A stretch of DNA of 48,426 bases from CAYHBO01 sp964354855 (GTDB lineage Bacteria > Babelota > Babeliae > Babelales > RVW-14), in the NCBI GenBank assembly GCA_964354855.1, contig CAYHBO010000008.1, forward strand, positions 1-48,426, in the 5' to 3' direction. Under the pieces are notes generated by a model. That model searched no databases. It was not told the DNA's origin and saw only the letters and a list, made by a program, of their open reading frames with translations. Within the stretch, counting starts at the first letter, position 1, and the number at the start of each line of letters is the position of its first letter. Shown here piece by piece: positions 6,877-15,046 of this stretch. The position numbers were made by a program, and so were the translations under genes.

Positions 6877-8445
6877 ATGTTAGGTATGCGATTTATCATA
6901 TTTTTGATTATTCTAAGTTGGTTTCAACATTCTTTTTCATCAGAAATCCATAAAAAATTACAGATTTTCCGTGACCAAATTATTGCGGTGCAAGAAAAAG
7001 CAATTAAGCCCCTGACTAAAAAATTAAGTGAAATACAAAAGTCTCTTGAGGGATCAAAAAACAATAAACCTCTTGATCGATTAACATCGGAAAGATTTTT
7101 TTCATGGATTAATGAAAAAGATCCTTTTCTAGGCGGGATGAGTAAACCAAAAGAAAGACAGGACATTCTTGATCTTGAATCGTTGAATGTTGGGTTAGTG
7201 ATCACGTTAACCGAAGATGCTTTACCTCAAGAATGGTTTGATCTCACAAAAGTTCAGAATGTACATATACCGATAGATGATTTTGAGGCTCCAACATTTC
7301 AGCAGATAGATAAGTTTCTAGCCGCTATAAAAGAGCAGCACGAAAAAAATAAGAATGTTGTTGTTCATTGTCTGGGAGGGAAAGGCCGCACTGGAACTAT
7401 GCTTGCATGTTGGTTGGTGCAAGCGAAAGGTATGCTGCCAGAGGATGCAATTATGTTTGTAAGAACAAAGCGGCCGAAATCAATTGAGAATAGAGAACAA
7501 GAACAAATTATACATGCTTATTTTTTACGCAATAAAGCACAATTTTGTTGGCTTGATGAAACATTCGGATCTTTAGCTCAATGCGATAATCTAGATATCG
7601 TAAAATCTTTAGAGGCTTTAAATGTTCGTTGGTTGATAACTGCTAACAAAATTCAAGATTTGTTGAAAAATTCTAAAATTAAGCTCTTATCATTTGATCA
7701 AAGTGAGCTTCCTTCTCAACAAGATCTCATTCAATGGATGAGCGCTATTGTTCAAGGTGAACAATCCGGATATAAGGTTATGTTTTTTCTTCCAGGTAAA
7801 ATTCAGTCTTTTGTACAAATGATTTGGGTTGCATTTGCAAAAAGTATATTCGTTAAGGATGCTTTGGAGATGTTAAAACGGAAAGATCCTAAATTTATCT
7901 GTGAAGATAAAGACATACTCATTGCTCAAGGATTTTTTAACGATAAGAAAGAAGAGCTTGATCTCTTGTATGAGAGATATCTCAATTTTTCCTGGATTCA
8001 TGGATCTGAGAACCACATGCTAGGTGGCATGAGAATGCCTCGAAGTATTCAAGAAATTAAGTTTTTAGCGTCTAAGAATATTGGGTCAATTATTAGTTTA
8101 ACGAGCAATGCTTTGCCAGCTAGCTTGTTGAGCAATACCAGAATTAAAAACATACATATACCAATTAAAGACATGACGCCACCAACCATGGAACAGGTTG
8201 GGACATTTATCCGTGCGATTACCGATGCTCATAAACAAGGTAAAAATGCTGTAGTTCATTGCTTTGCGGGAAGAGGTCGCACTGGGACCATGCTTGCTTG
8301 TTGGTTATTAGCTAAAACAGAAATGACGGTTGAGCAAGCTATTAAGTTTGTGAGAGATAAGCGTCCTGGTTCTATTGAAACCGAAGATCAAGAGAATTTT
8401 ATTCAACGTTATTTTGAAGGAAGTAGAAAAAAGAAGAAAAAATAA
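6877..8445 (+). CDS. Exported protein with three tandem PTP/DUSP-like domains, the middle one degenerate
   Basis: These are Cys-x5-Arg protein phosphatase domains of the dual-specificity type. A signal peptide (hydrophobic residues 5-20, likely cut near SFSS) is followed by a short coiled coil to about residue 60. Domain 1 (about 80-220) has general-acid candidates D134/D135 and HC(x5)R at C165/R171. Domain 3 (about 372-515) has D432 and C462/R468. Between them, about 222-365 aligns with the same fold, but the loop reads FFLPGKIQ: Cys is replaced by F304 and Arg by Q310, so it is a pseudophosphatase. The protein ends in SRKKKKK. GGGA seven bases upstream supports the start. It is probably exported beyond the cytoplasm; action on host phosphoproteins is inference. 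Lipid or inositol-phosphate substrates are also possible. Confidence 0.85.
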   Translation: MLGMRFIIFLIILSWFQHSFSSEIHKKLQIFRDQIIAVQEKAIKPLTKKLSEIQKSLEGSKNNKPLDRLTSERFFSWINEKDPFLGGMSKPKERQDILDLESLNVGLVITLTEDALPQEWFDLTKVQNVHIPIDDFEAPTFQQIDKFLAAIKEQHEKNKNVVVHCLGGKGRTGTMLACWLVQAKGMLPEDAIMFVRTKRPKSIENREQEQIIHAYFLRNKAQFCWLDETFGSLAQCDNLDIVKSLEALNVRWLITANKIQDLLKNSKIKLLSFDQSELPSQQDLIQWMSAIVQGEQSGYKVMFFLPGKIQSFVQMIWVAFAKSIFVKDALEMLKRKDPKFICEDKDILIAQGFFNDKKEELDLLYERYLNFSWIHGSENHMLGGMRMPRSIQEIKFLASKNIGSIISLTSNALPASLLSNTRIKNIHIPIKDMTPPTMEQVGTFIRAITDAHKQGKNAVVHCFAGRGRTGTMLACWLLAKTEMTVEQAIKFVRDKRPGSIETEDQENFIQRYFEGSRKKKKK

Positions 8446-8473
8446 ATAAAAAAATATAAAACGGAGAATAGTG

Positions 8474-11400
8474 ATGAATGTAAGATTATTTTTTTTATGT
8501 AGTGCTGGATTGGTGGCATTGCAAACACTTAATGCTGAATCAGTTCAGCAAGCAGTAATTGGATTGCAGAATAAATTATATAACGTTATAGATCGAGAAG
8601 TAAAACTTAAGCAGGATCTTGGTGAGTTGAAAAATCGTCTTTCCTTGGCTCAAATAAAACGGCAACAGGAAGAGGATCAACTTAAAGCTAAAAATATGAA
8701 AGCACTTCAAGGTGTTGNNNNNNNNNNNNNNNNNNNNNNNNNNNNNNNNNNNNNNNNNNNNNNNNNNNNNNNNNNNNNNNNNNNNNNNNNNNNNNNNNNN
8801 NNNNNNNNNNNNNNNNNGCAATTAGAGCAAAAAAGTCTGTTGGTAGCGAGAAAACAACAAGAAAAGCGAGAGCTTGAAGCGAAGAAACAAGCTCTATTAA
8901 AAAAGAATCCAAGTTTGATTTATGACGAAGTAGGGCTTAAAAATTTAGCAGAAGAGCAAGGTTATGGCTATAAAACAGCAAATCTTAAACTTATGTCCGA
9001 ACTTTTTCTCGCAATTAATTTCAAAGAGAAGCATGGTTATAATGTAGAGGTTCCTGGGTTTGCAGGCATTTCTTCTCAAGAAATTCAAGCATTTTTGAAG
9101 ACTCAAGGGCTTGATGTTGAGGCTGTGTGGAATGAAATTAAGCAAGAACATAAATTGAATAATTCAGAAACTCAGCAGAACGCTTTTCAAACAAAAAACT
9201 TTCCAAAGGGGTTTATTGATCAAGTTAAACTACGATTAGAAGAAAAAATTAATACGATATTTAGTAAGTTAGAAGAAAAATTGCCAGAATTTACGTCAGA
9301 AACCGTTAAAGAGATCGATAAATTATTGCAAGAAAGTAAAACGAAGAATAATAAGTTAATGGTACGCAGTACCGGTAAAGAAGATACTGCTACGTTAGCA
9401 AATGCTGGCGGGAATGAGAGTGTTGCTAACGTTGATCCAGAGAATATGAAAAATATTTTAGATGCTTTACGTGAAGTAGTTGCTTCTTATTATCGAGAAA
9501 AATCCCTTAAACAACGTTTAGGAGCAGGTGATAAATCATTATTTGTTGAGGCTCCTTTTACTCCTGCAGTGATACAGCGCATGATTGGAGAGGTTCCTGG
9601 TGGGGTTCAAAAACTAGGTAAGTCGCAAAGTCTTTTTAAGGTTCCACGTTGTGGGGTTATGTTTACTGAAGAGGCTGAGGGAAGCGTTTCTCGTTATATG
9701 AAAAAAAATAGTAACACGGGGGTTATTGAAGATAAAGATCCTCAAGATCCTAAACGAATTGCTACAAGTGGAATTACCCTTATTCAAGCTGCTTATGGTC
9801 ACAATGAAGGTGTTGTTAATAGTCTTGTGGCGGTTGATAGTTATTATGTAGATCGGACGGGTAATATTTATCCCGTGATTAAAACTAAGCGCTCTCGTTT
9901 TGTGCCTAAAATAGTAACTAAGGTAGGTGAAAATCCATTAGAACGGCAAGATAATCCACTGCTGCTACAAAAAATGCCAGCACTAGAAGAAGCTCAGATT
10001 CAGACGTTAAAAATGCTTGCAGATACCCTAGAGAATTATTATCAAAAACCGATGGACGTTGAGTATGTCGTTGATCCAGCAACGAAAACAGTTTATGTCG
10101 TTCAAGCGAGACCGATTGTTCATGTCTTATCTGCTGATAAACCATCTTACTGGAAAGATCCATCAAAAATAAAAGAGACCGTTTCAGGGAGTAGTATTGG
10201 TGTTGCTGGTGGTGTGTTACGTGTTGTAACCAAGTCAAGTGAATGTATTATTGCAGCCACCTTACCACTGGCGCTTAAAAAATACCAAGAAGATGCTACT
10301 GATAAACCTTCCATTAAATGTGTTTTGATTGGAGAAGATGCACCTGCAACATCACATGAAGCTACCGCTTTTCGTAGTGAGGGTAAGCCTGTAATGTTTC
10401 TTAAAGGTCTTAGTACGATAGAGGAATGGTTAAAAAATCTTGGAACTGAAACATTAGTTGTTGATGTACAGCGTGAATTAGTAATGAAATTGAATAAAAA
10501 AATTGAAAAAAATGACACTATCGACGGATGGATCAATTATCCAATTCCAGCAGTAGTCTCAGCTCATTTTTTTGATAAAGCACAACGTAATGTTTTATTG
10601 GCAAAGCTAAGCTCTGTACAAAAAGATGTATCTGCTCCTAAAAAAGAAGATAGACAAAAAGTAAGCGCTATTCTTGAAAGCCTCAAAACAACAGGTGGAC
10701 TGGAAGACTTAGAATCTTTGGTTAAGATTGAAGCGGGGATGATGCAGGCACATCTTAAAGCGTTGGCAAATAGTGCAGATAAGTCATTGAAGGATGAAAT
10801 TGGTACCTGGTTAGCAATGTTAATCCGTTGCCGTGATCATATTAAATTATTTTTGAAACTAACACCTGAGAATAAGTTTTATGTTCAGCGATTATATCCG
10901 GTACGTTTTTTACAAGCGTTACTTACGCAACAGGTAGATCAAGATGAGTTTCTTGAGACAACATCTGCGGTAGTTCTTGATCGTGTGATGAAACAGGAGA
11001 AGAAAATTATAACAAGTGGATCCCAAGGTTCAGGTGAAACTAAAGATCAGCAATTAGGGTTACAGCTCCTTGCAGCGCATGGTAAAACAGAGGACACTAA
11101 AAAGAGTTGGACAACATTTGTTGGAGAATTTTTTAAGCAACAGAAAAATCCTGCTATACAAAAACAGTTTCTTGAAATGGTAGCAAGTTTAAGTCGTCTT
11201 AAAATATCTCCAGAATGGCTTAATACATCATTTGCCCAAACAAAAAATCAATCAATTATGGATCGTGCAATGACATTAATGGATGAATTTGAAGAGGCCG
11301 CTCCATTCTTGCAGGTGCTCTTTGAGAAAAACAATCGGCTTCACGAATATGAACTTGATGTACTAGAAGATCCGTCTAAATTCGATAAAGCATGGAAAGA

Positions 11401-13564
11401 TTTTAAATCTTTTCTTCAATGGTTTATGAGTTCGGAGAAGGATGGTTTTATTACGCTCTTTGCTTCTACCAGTGATCTTGGTAAGGCTGCTGCAACGAAG
11501 GTAATGCATGCGGTGGTAGATATCTTTGATAATGGTATTAAAGCAGTAACAGGAAGTAGTAGATATAAAAAACCAAGTGAGTTCTCGCTTGATAAGGCTG
11601 AGAGTAAAGAGAATAAAGCATATCGATTTAAAGAAATGCTTCATAGCTATCTTGGTTTGTTAGAAGGATGGATCACACTAAAAGGTGTTTCCTTAAAATC
11701 AAACGCTTTGTGGGATTCTAAAAAAGTAACGAGTATGGTTAAAACAAAATTAACAACAACAAGTATTAATAACGATGATCAACTAAGTATTGCAGGTACG
11801 TTTTCTGTCAATGCAGTAAAATTGGGACAAGAAGTTGATTATAGTGTTCCTGCTATGCAGCCAACAAGACTTGAAGAGATTTTTACGTTTACGCATCAAA
11901 GTTTAATCGAGGTTATGGGGAATATTTCAGGGTCTACTGCGCAAGTTGAAAGTTCTGCTGATATTCAGGCAGTTTATGATATAGTGCAGGTGATTAATCC
12001 AACTAACAATGATAAAGGAAATGATCGTCATAATGTTTTTACAACTACTCCAAAGGGTAACCATTATACAGTAACCTTGCGCTCTCATGCTGCAACGGTT
12101 GATGTAGAATATACTGCGTCTACTAAAGATTGTTTGATAACAATGGATATGACGGGTGAGGATGAAGGTGGAAGATTTTACCGTTGTATTGATTTTGCTA
12201 TTTTAGCTGCAAAAATTATGAATATTGAGTTAGTAAAAGCATCTGTTAACGGGAAACAATGTTCGTATACGTGGAAGCTCTCATTAAGTAAGCCGCTTCC
12301 AGAAGGGTTCAAAAAATATCTAAAAGCGAGTATCGGGTATAGTTGGGCAACTGATGGTTTGTATAATGTAAAATCTTTAGAACAAGGACTGTTAAATAAT
12401 ACTGAACAAGGTGATTACAGTTATGCCATAGGAGCTTATAATCGTTCTCTTATTTCTAAAAAAGATCAACAAAATGCTATTGAAGCGGTTGTTGTTTTAA
12501 GCTTGAATGGAGCTTACATCAATATGTTTATGGTGCCTGTGCTGAATAAATTGGTATCAGATTCTGCATTTGTTAATGTTGATTTATTAGAAAAATTATT
12601 AAAGATATTAGAACGGCTTTATAGCGATAAAAAATTTAAAGATAATTCTGAATTCCGCTTGTTCAAACGAGTTCATGATCCAACAATTTTTGTAAAAGTT
12701 CATAGTATAGGTGAAAAATATTATTCTGTTACAGAAGAGAATTACTCCGCAAAAAAGAATGAAATTGATCAGCATCAGAATGGGGTGCATCAGGATGAAA
12801 AAGCTTATGAAAATGTCTATGAACAACGTTTGTGGAGTTTCTTAGATGCTCATAAACAAGAACTTCCCCAAGACCAGCAAGGTCGTTTTAATCAGCTTGC
12901 AAAGACTCCTATAACAACGGGGCCACAACCTCTTAAGACTTCTGCGAATCAAGCAGAAAACCCACCGGAAGTGGTGGGGCCTAAGGTTGTAGCGCTTAAG
13001 GGAGCTCAATATCAACCGGGTGCTGTTGCATCTGTCATAAGTGGTCCAATCTATCAAACTCCAGGTACGGATGCTTCTATTTTGAAGGACATGCTAAAAG
13101 ATGCAGGTTCTAAGTTATTTAAGAACCGTGATCTTGTAAAAGCAAAACTTCTGCAAATAGTTCAAGACACTGGGATTTGGGATAAGATGTTTCCACAGCA
13201 TATTGATGATTTGGTACAGATTGGGGAGATCGTAAAAAAACTAGCAAAAAAAGAAACGCTTGTCGCATCAGATTTAGCAAATTATGCTAGTACTGGGGCG
13301 AAAAGACAAGTATTAGCCACCATTTTTCTTTTGCTTCTGATTGATTATAAAGACACAACTTTCTTGACAACGTCAACAAGTAAAATTTTAGAACATGTTA
13401 TGGGTCAGTCACAATATTCAAGTGTCGCGATGAAAGCGTTTGATCAATTAAAGAAAAATCTTGAATCTAAAAAATATAATCCAAGTGAAAAACAAGCGAT
13501 AAGCAATGCTTGTAATACATCTGGAAACGCGAAGGCTACAGAACTTAAGGCTCTTGCGTCATAA
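8474..13564 (+). CDS. Giant exported protein with PEP-synthase/PPDK-type ATP-grasp and phosphohistidine domains
   Basis: ATG 8474 follows GGAG by seven bases. A signal peptide (MNVRLFFLCSAGLVALQTLNA) leads into a charged coiled coil that is interrupted by the 100-N gap; residue numbers below include that placeholder. Residues about 293-550 match the PPDK_N ATP-grasp domain: VRSTGKED at about 298, the glycine loop NAGGNESV, GVMFTEE, and VEYV followed by VVQARP at about 543. Residues about 560-680 match the swivelling phosphohistidine domain, with the candidate catalytic His at about 628 in ATSHEA. The PEP/pyruvate TIM barrel is not seen; the remaining 1000 or so residues match nothing I recognise and are rich in charged helices with one beta-rich patch near 1190-1280. 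The core residues for ATP-to-His transfer look intact, so it may phosphorylate an unknown acceptor. An exported member of this family is unusual. Confidence 0.8.
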   Translation: MNVRLFFLCSAGLVALQTLNAESVQQAVIGLQNKLYNVIDREVKLKQDLGELKNRLSLAQIKRQQEEDQLKAKNMKALQGVXXXXXXXXXXXXXXXXXXXXXXXXXXXXXXXXXXQLEQKSLLVARKQQEKRELEAKKQALLKKNPSLIYDEVGLKNLAEEQGYGYKTANLKLMSELFLAINFKEKHGYNVEVPGFAGISSQEIQAFLKTQGLDVEAVWNEIKQEHKLNNSETQQNAFQTKNFPKGFIDQVKLRLEEKINTIFSKLEEKLPEFTSETVKEIDKLLQESKTKNNKLMVRSTGKEDTATLANAGGNESVANVDPENMKNILDALREVVASYYREKSLKQRLGAGDKSLFVEAPFTPAVIQRMIGEVPGGVQKLGKSQSLFKVPRCGVMFTEEAEGSVSRYMKKNSNTGVIEDKDPQDPKRIATSGITLIQAAYGHNEGVVNSLVAVDSYYVDRTGNIYPVIKTKRSRFVPKIVTKVGENPLERQDNPLLLQKMPALEEAQIQTLKMLADTLENYYQKPMDVEYVVDPATKTVYVVQARPIVHVLSADKPSYWKDPSKIKETVSGSSIGVAGGVLRVVTKSSECIIAATLPLALKKYQEDATDKPSIKCVLIGEDAPATSHEATAFRSEGKPVMFLKGLSTIEEWLKNLGTETLVVDVQRELVMKLNKKIEKNDTIDGWINYPIPAVVSAHFFDKAQRNVLLAKLSSVQKDVSAPKKEDRQKVSAILESLKTTGGLEDLESLVKIEAGMMQAHLKALANSADKSLKDEIGTWLAMLIRCRDHIKLFLKLTPENKFYVQRLYPVRFLQALLTQQVDQDEFLETTSAVVLDRVMKQEKKIITSGSQGSGETKDQQLGLQLLAAHGKTEDTKKSWTTFVGEFFKQQKNPAIQKQFLEMVASLSRLKISPEWLNTSFAQTKNQSIMDRAMTLMDEFEEAAPFLQVLFEKNNRLHEYELDVLEDPSKFDKAWKDFKSFLQWFMSSEKDGFITLFASTSDLGKAAATKVMHAVVDIFDNGIKAVTGSSRYKKPSEFSLDKAESKENKAYRFKEMLHSYLGLLEGWITLKGVSLKSNALWDSKKVTSMVKTKLTTTSINNDDQLSIAGTFSVNAVKLGQEVDYSVPAMQPTRLEEIFTFTHQSLIEVMGNISGSTAQVESSADIQAVYDIVQVINPTNNDKGNDRHNVFTTTPKGNHYTVTLRSHAATVDVEYTASTKDCLITMDMTGEDEGGRFYRCIDFAILAAKIMNIELVKASVNGKQCSYTWKLSLSKPLPEGFKKYLKASIGYSWATDGLYNVKSLEQGLLNNTEQGDYSYAIGAYNRSLISKKDQQNAIEAVVVLSLNGAYINMFMVPVLNKLVSDSAFVNVDLLEKLLKILERLYSDKKFKDNSEFRLFKRVHDPTIFVKVHSIGEKYYSVTEENYSAKKNEIDQHQNGVHQDEKAYENVYEQRLWSFLDAHKQELPQDQQGRFNQLAKTPITTGPQPLKTSANQAENPPEVVGPKVVALKGAQYQPGAVASVISGPIYQTPGTDASILKDMLKDAGSKLFKNRDLVKAKLLQIVQDTGIWDKMFPQHIDDLVQIGEIVKKLAKKETLVASDLANYASTGAKRQVLATIFLLLLIDYKDTTFLTTSTSKILEHVMGQSQYSSVAMKAFDQLKKNLESKKYNPSEKQAISNACNTSGNAKATELKALAS
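8718..8817. other. Assembly gap (100 N) inside the dikinase-like gene
   Basis: Exactly 100 N, the conventional placeholder for unknown length. The flanking frames happen to agree with a 100-base insert, so the gene reads through, but the number of missing residues is unknown. The gap lies in a low-complexity coiled-coil stretch (Lys, Glu, Gln rich), which may hide internal repeats. Confidence 0.9.
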
Positions 13565-13571
13565 GCGAACT

Positions 13572-13607
13572 TTGTCATGGCAGCTTAGAAATAGGCTGCC
13601 ATGACAA
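13572..13607. terminator. Bidirectional intrinsic terminator
   Basis: A perfect 13-bp stem (13572-13584 with 13595-13607) with a 10-base loop, followed by an A+T-rich tail with T-runs on the plus side. It lies between the converging dikinase-like and phosphatase genes and can serve both. Confidence 0.8.
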
Positions 13608-13615
13608 TTTATAAA

Positions 13616-14212
13616 TTAATTTTTAAGACTATCAAAATAAGCGTGTACTAGTTTTTCTTGTTCTTTTGTTTCAATTGAACCTCTTCTTAACTGTCTTATG
13701 GTATCGATAGCGTTTTTTGCATTCATTCCTTCAGCGACTAACCAACATGCAAGCATTGTTCCAGTACGTCCTATGCCACCTCTACAATGTATTATTACTT
13801 TTTTACCTGTCGCAATTTGTTCTTTAATATGGTGAACCATTTCTTGTACCTGCTGAATCGTTGGTGCTTTAAAATCTTCGATAGGAAGGTGAAGTTTCTG
13901 CAACTTAGTCCCATTAAAGAATTTGTTCGGTAGGGGTTGTTCTGTAAGTGAAATAATAAGTCCTACATTGCGTGCATCAAGTGTTTTTAGTTCTTCGTTA
14001 CTTTCTGGAAGTCGCATGCCTCCAACATGTTCAGTAATCCAAGAAAAATGTGCGGCTTGTTCTGAAAACTTTGCTTTATGTTGGAATGTATGAGATGTTT
14101 GAAGCGCGAGAAGCCTCTCTCTCATCGACTTTTCCCATTCTTCATCGGACATAGCACGAGTTGTACTATGAGATATGGTGGAGAATAAAAATAACATTAA
14201 TAAAGTCTTCAT
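13616..14212 (-). CDS. Exported single-domain PTP/DUSP-like phosphatase
   Basis: The 198-residue protein has a signal peptide (MKTLLMLFLFSTISHSTTRA) and one Cys-x5-Arg phosphatase domain. It reads IHCRGGIGRTGTMLACWLVAEG with C143 and R149, and a general-acid candidate D113 in LPIEDFKAPT. It is clearly a paralogue of domains 1 and 3 of the three-domain protein at 6877-8445: the GGMRLPES, ISLTEQPLP and RRGSIETKEQE segments correspond. The start at 14212 has AAGGAAAG five bases upstream; an in-frame ATG at 14236 would add eight residues ahead of the signal peptide and is less likely. It converges on the dikinase-like gene across a shared terminator. Exported phosphatase is well supported; its target is unknown. 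Confidence 0.87.
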   Translation of the reverse strand: MKTLLMLFLFSTISHSTTRAMSDEEWEKSMRERLLALQTSHTFQHKAKFSEQAAHFSWITEHVGGMRLPESNEELKTLDARNVGLIISLTEQPLPNKFFNGTKLQKLHLPIEDFKAPTIQQVQEMVHHIKEQIATGKKVIIHCRGGIGRTGTMLACWLVAEGMNAKNAIDTIRQLRRGSIETKEQEKLVHAYFDSLKN

Positions 14213-14448
14213 ATACTTTCCTTCTTGGTAAGGCATTGTGCTAGTAATTATTAATAATAAATGAAATGTATTTATATTGCAATAAATAGCTAATTATACT
14301 TCAACCTGCAATAAAAATTATATTAATTTAAGTATTGTCTTGAGATACTGAAAATTATAGAATAATATGTTTTTCCATCGATATTTCTTTGTTTTTGATT
14401 ATAAATATGGTAAAAGTAGAGCTTCGTTTAAAGTTTTGATGTTAATAT

Positions 14449-14522
<74 letters not shown>

Positions 14523-14525
<3 letters not shown>

Positions 14526-14570
14526 GCCTACGCTCTTCGCCTGTTAGGCTTGTAGCTTTGGCTGGCAGGC
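14523..14570. repeat. Inverted single copy of the downstream repeat core
   Basis: Read on the minus strand, this stretch matches the core of the 81-bp array (gcctg...gccgg) at roughly 40 of 48 positions. Its edge overlaps the CCA of the preceding tRNA-Arg. It can also form a short hairpin (14525-14530 with 14545-14550). Confidence 0.65.
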
Positions 14571-14617
14571 CTTTCTTCGTTAGAGTTATAAATAGCGGTT
14601 CTTCTCTTATAAGCTTA

Positions 14618-14691
14618 GTGCCTATAGCTCAGGTGGATAGAGCGAGTGATTCCTAATCGCTAGGCCGCAGGTTCGAGTCCTGCTAGGCACA
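14618..14691 (+). tRNA. tRNA-Arg (anticodon CCT), CCA not encoded
   Basis: Perfect acceptor stem GTGCCTA/TAGGCAC, D stem GCTC/GAGC, anticodon stem AGTGA/TCGCT (one G-T pair), loop TTCCTAA giving CCT, and T stem GCAGG/CCTGC with loop TTCGAGT. The discriminator A is followed by TTA, so CCA must be added after transcription, unlike in the neighbouring tRNA-Arg(TCG). It reads AGG. Confidence 0.92.
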
Positions 14692-15011
14692 TTAAAAAAT
14701 TAAAAACGAGCCTGTCCGCCGAAGCTACAAGCCTGTAAGGCGAAGGGCGGAGGCCGGATCCTGCTAGGCACATTANNNNNNNNNNNNNNNNNNNNNNNNN
14801 NNNNNNNNNNNNNNNNNNNNNNNNNNNNNNNNNNNNNNNNNNNNNNNNNNNNNNNNNNNNNNNNNNNNNNNNNNNGAAGCTACAAGCCTGTAAGGCGAAG
14901 GGCGGAGGCCGGATCCTGCTAGGCACATTAAAAAATTAAAAACGAGCCTGTCCGCCGAAGCTACAAGCCTGTAAGGCGAAGGGCGGAGGCCGGATCCTGC
15001 TAGGCACATTA
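14678..15011. repeat. 81-bp tandem repeat array containing copies of the tRNA-Arg 3' end
   Basis: Units start with tcctgctaggcacatta at 14678, 14759, 14914 and 14995; the two complete spacings on either side of the gap are both exactly 81 bp. The first unit is the real 3' end of tRNA-Arg(CCT), so each unit carries a copy of the tRNA T-arm and acceptor end. The rest of the unit is an A+T-rich joint and a GC-rich palindromic core (tccgccgaagc ... gaagggcgga). A 100-N gap interrupts the array, so the copy number is unknown. The minus-strand open frames here are just translated repeats. Confidence 0.9.
14776..14875. other. Assembly gap (100 N) within the tandem array
   Basis: Flanking array phase (14759 to 14914 is 155 bases, not a multiple of 81) shows that the placeholder length is not real. 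Repeat collapse during assembly is the likely cause. Confidence 0.9.
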
Positions 15012-15046
15012 GATATTTTTTAACCATCATTTGTCGTAAGCGATTT

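Noticed and set aside
8474..13564. Ordinary PEP synthase or PPDK (ppsA/ppdK)
   Set aside because: It has a signal peptide and lacks the PEP/pyruvate TIM barrel; the long C-terminal region is unrelated, so a metabolic symbol would mislead.
14678..15011. CRISPR array
   Set aside because: Units are contiguous 81-bp tandem repeats with no unique spacers, and each contains a tRNA end.
14660..15030. Minus-strand open frames with a repeated MCLAGSGLRPSPYRLVA peptide
   Set aside because: They are just translations of the 81-bp tandem array and cross the N gap; no start signal or independent coding evidence.
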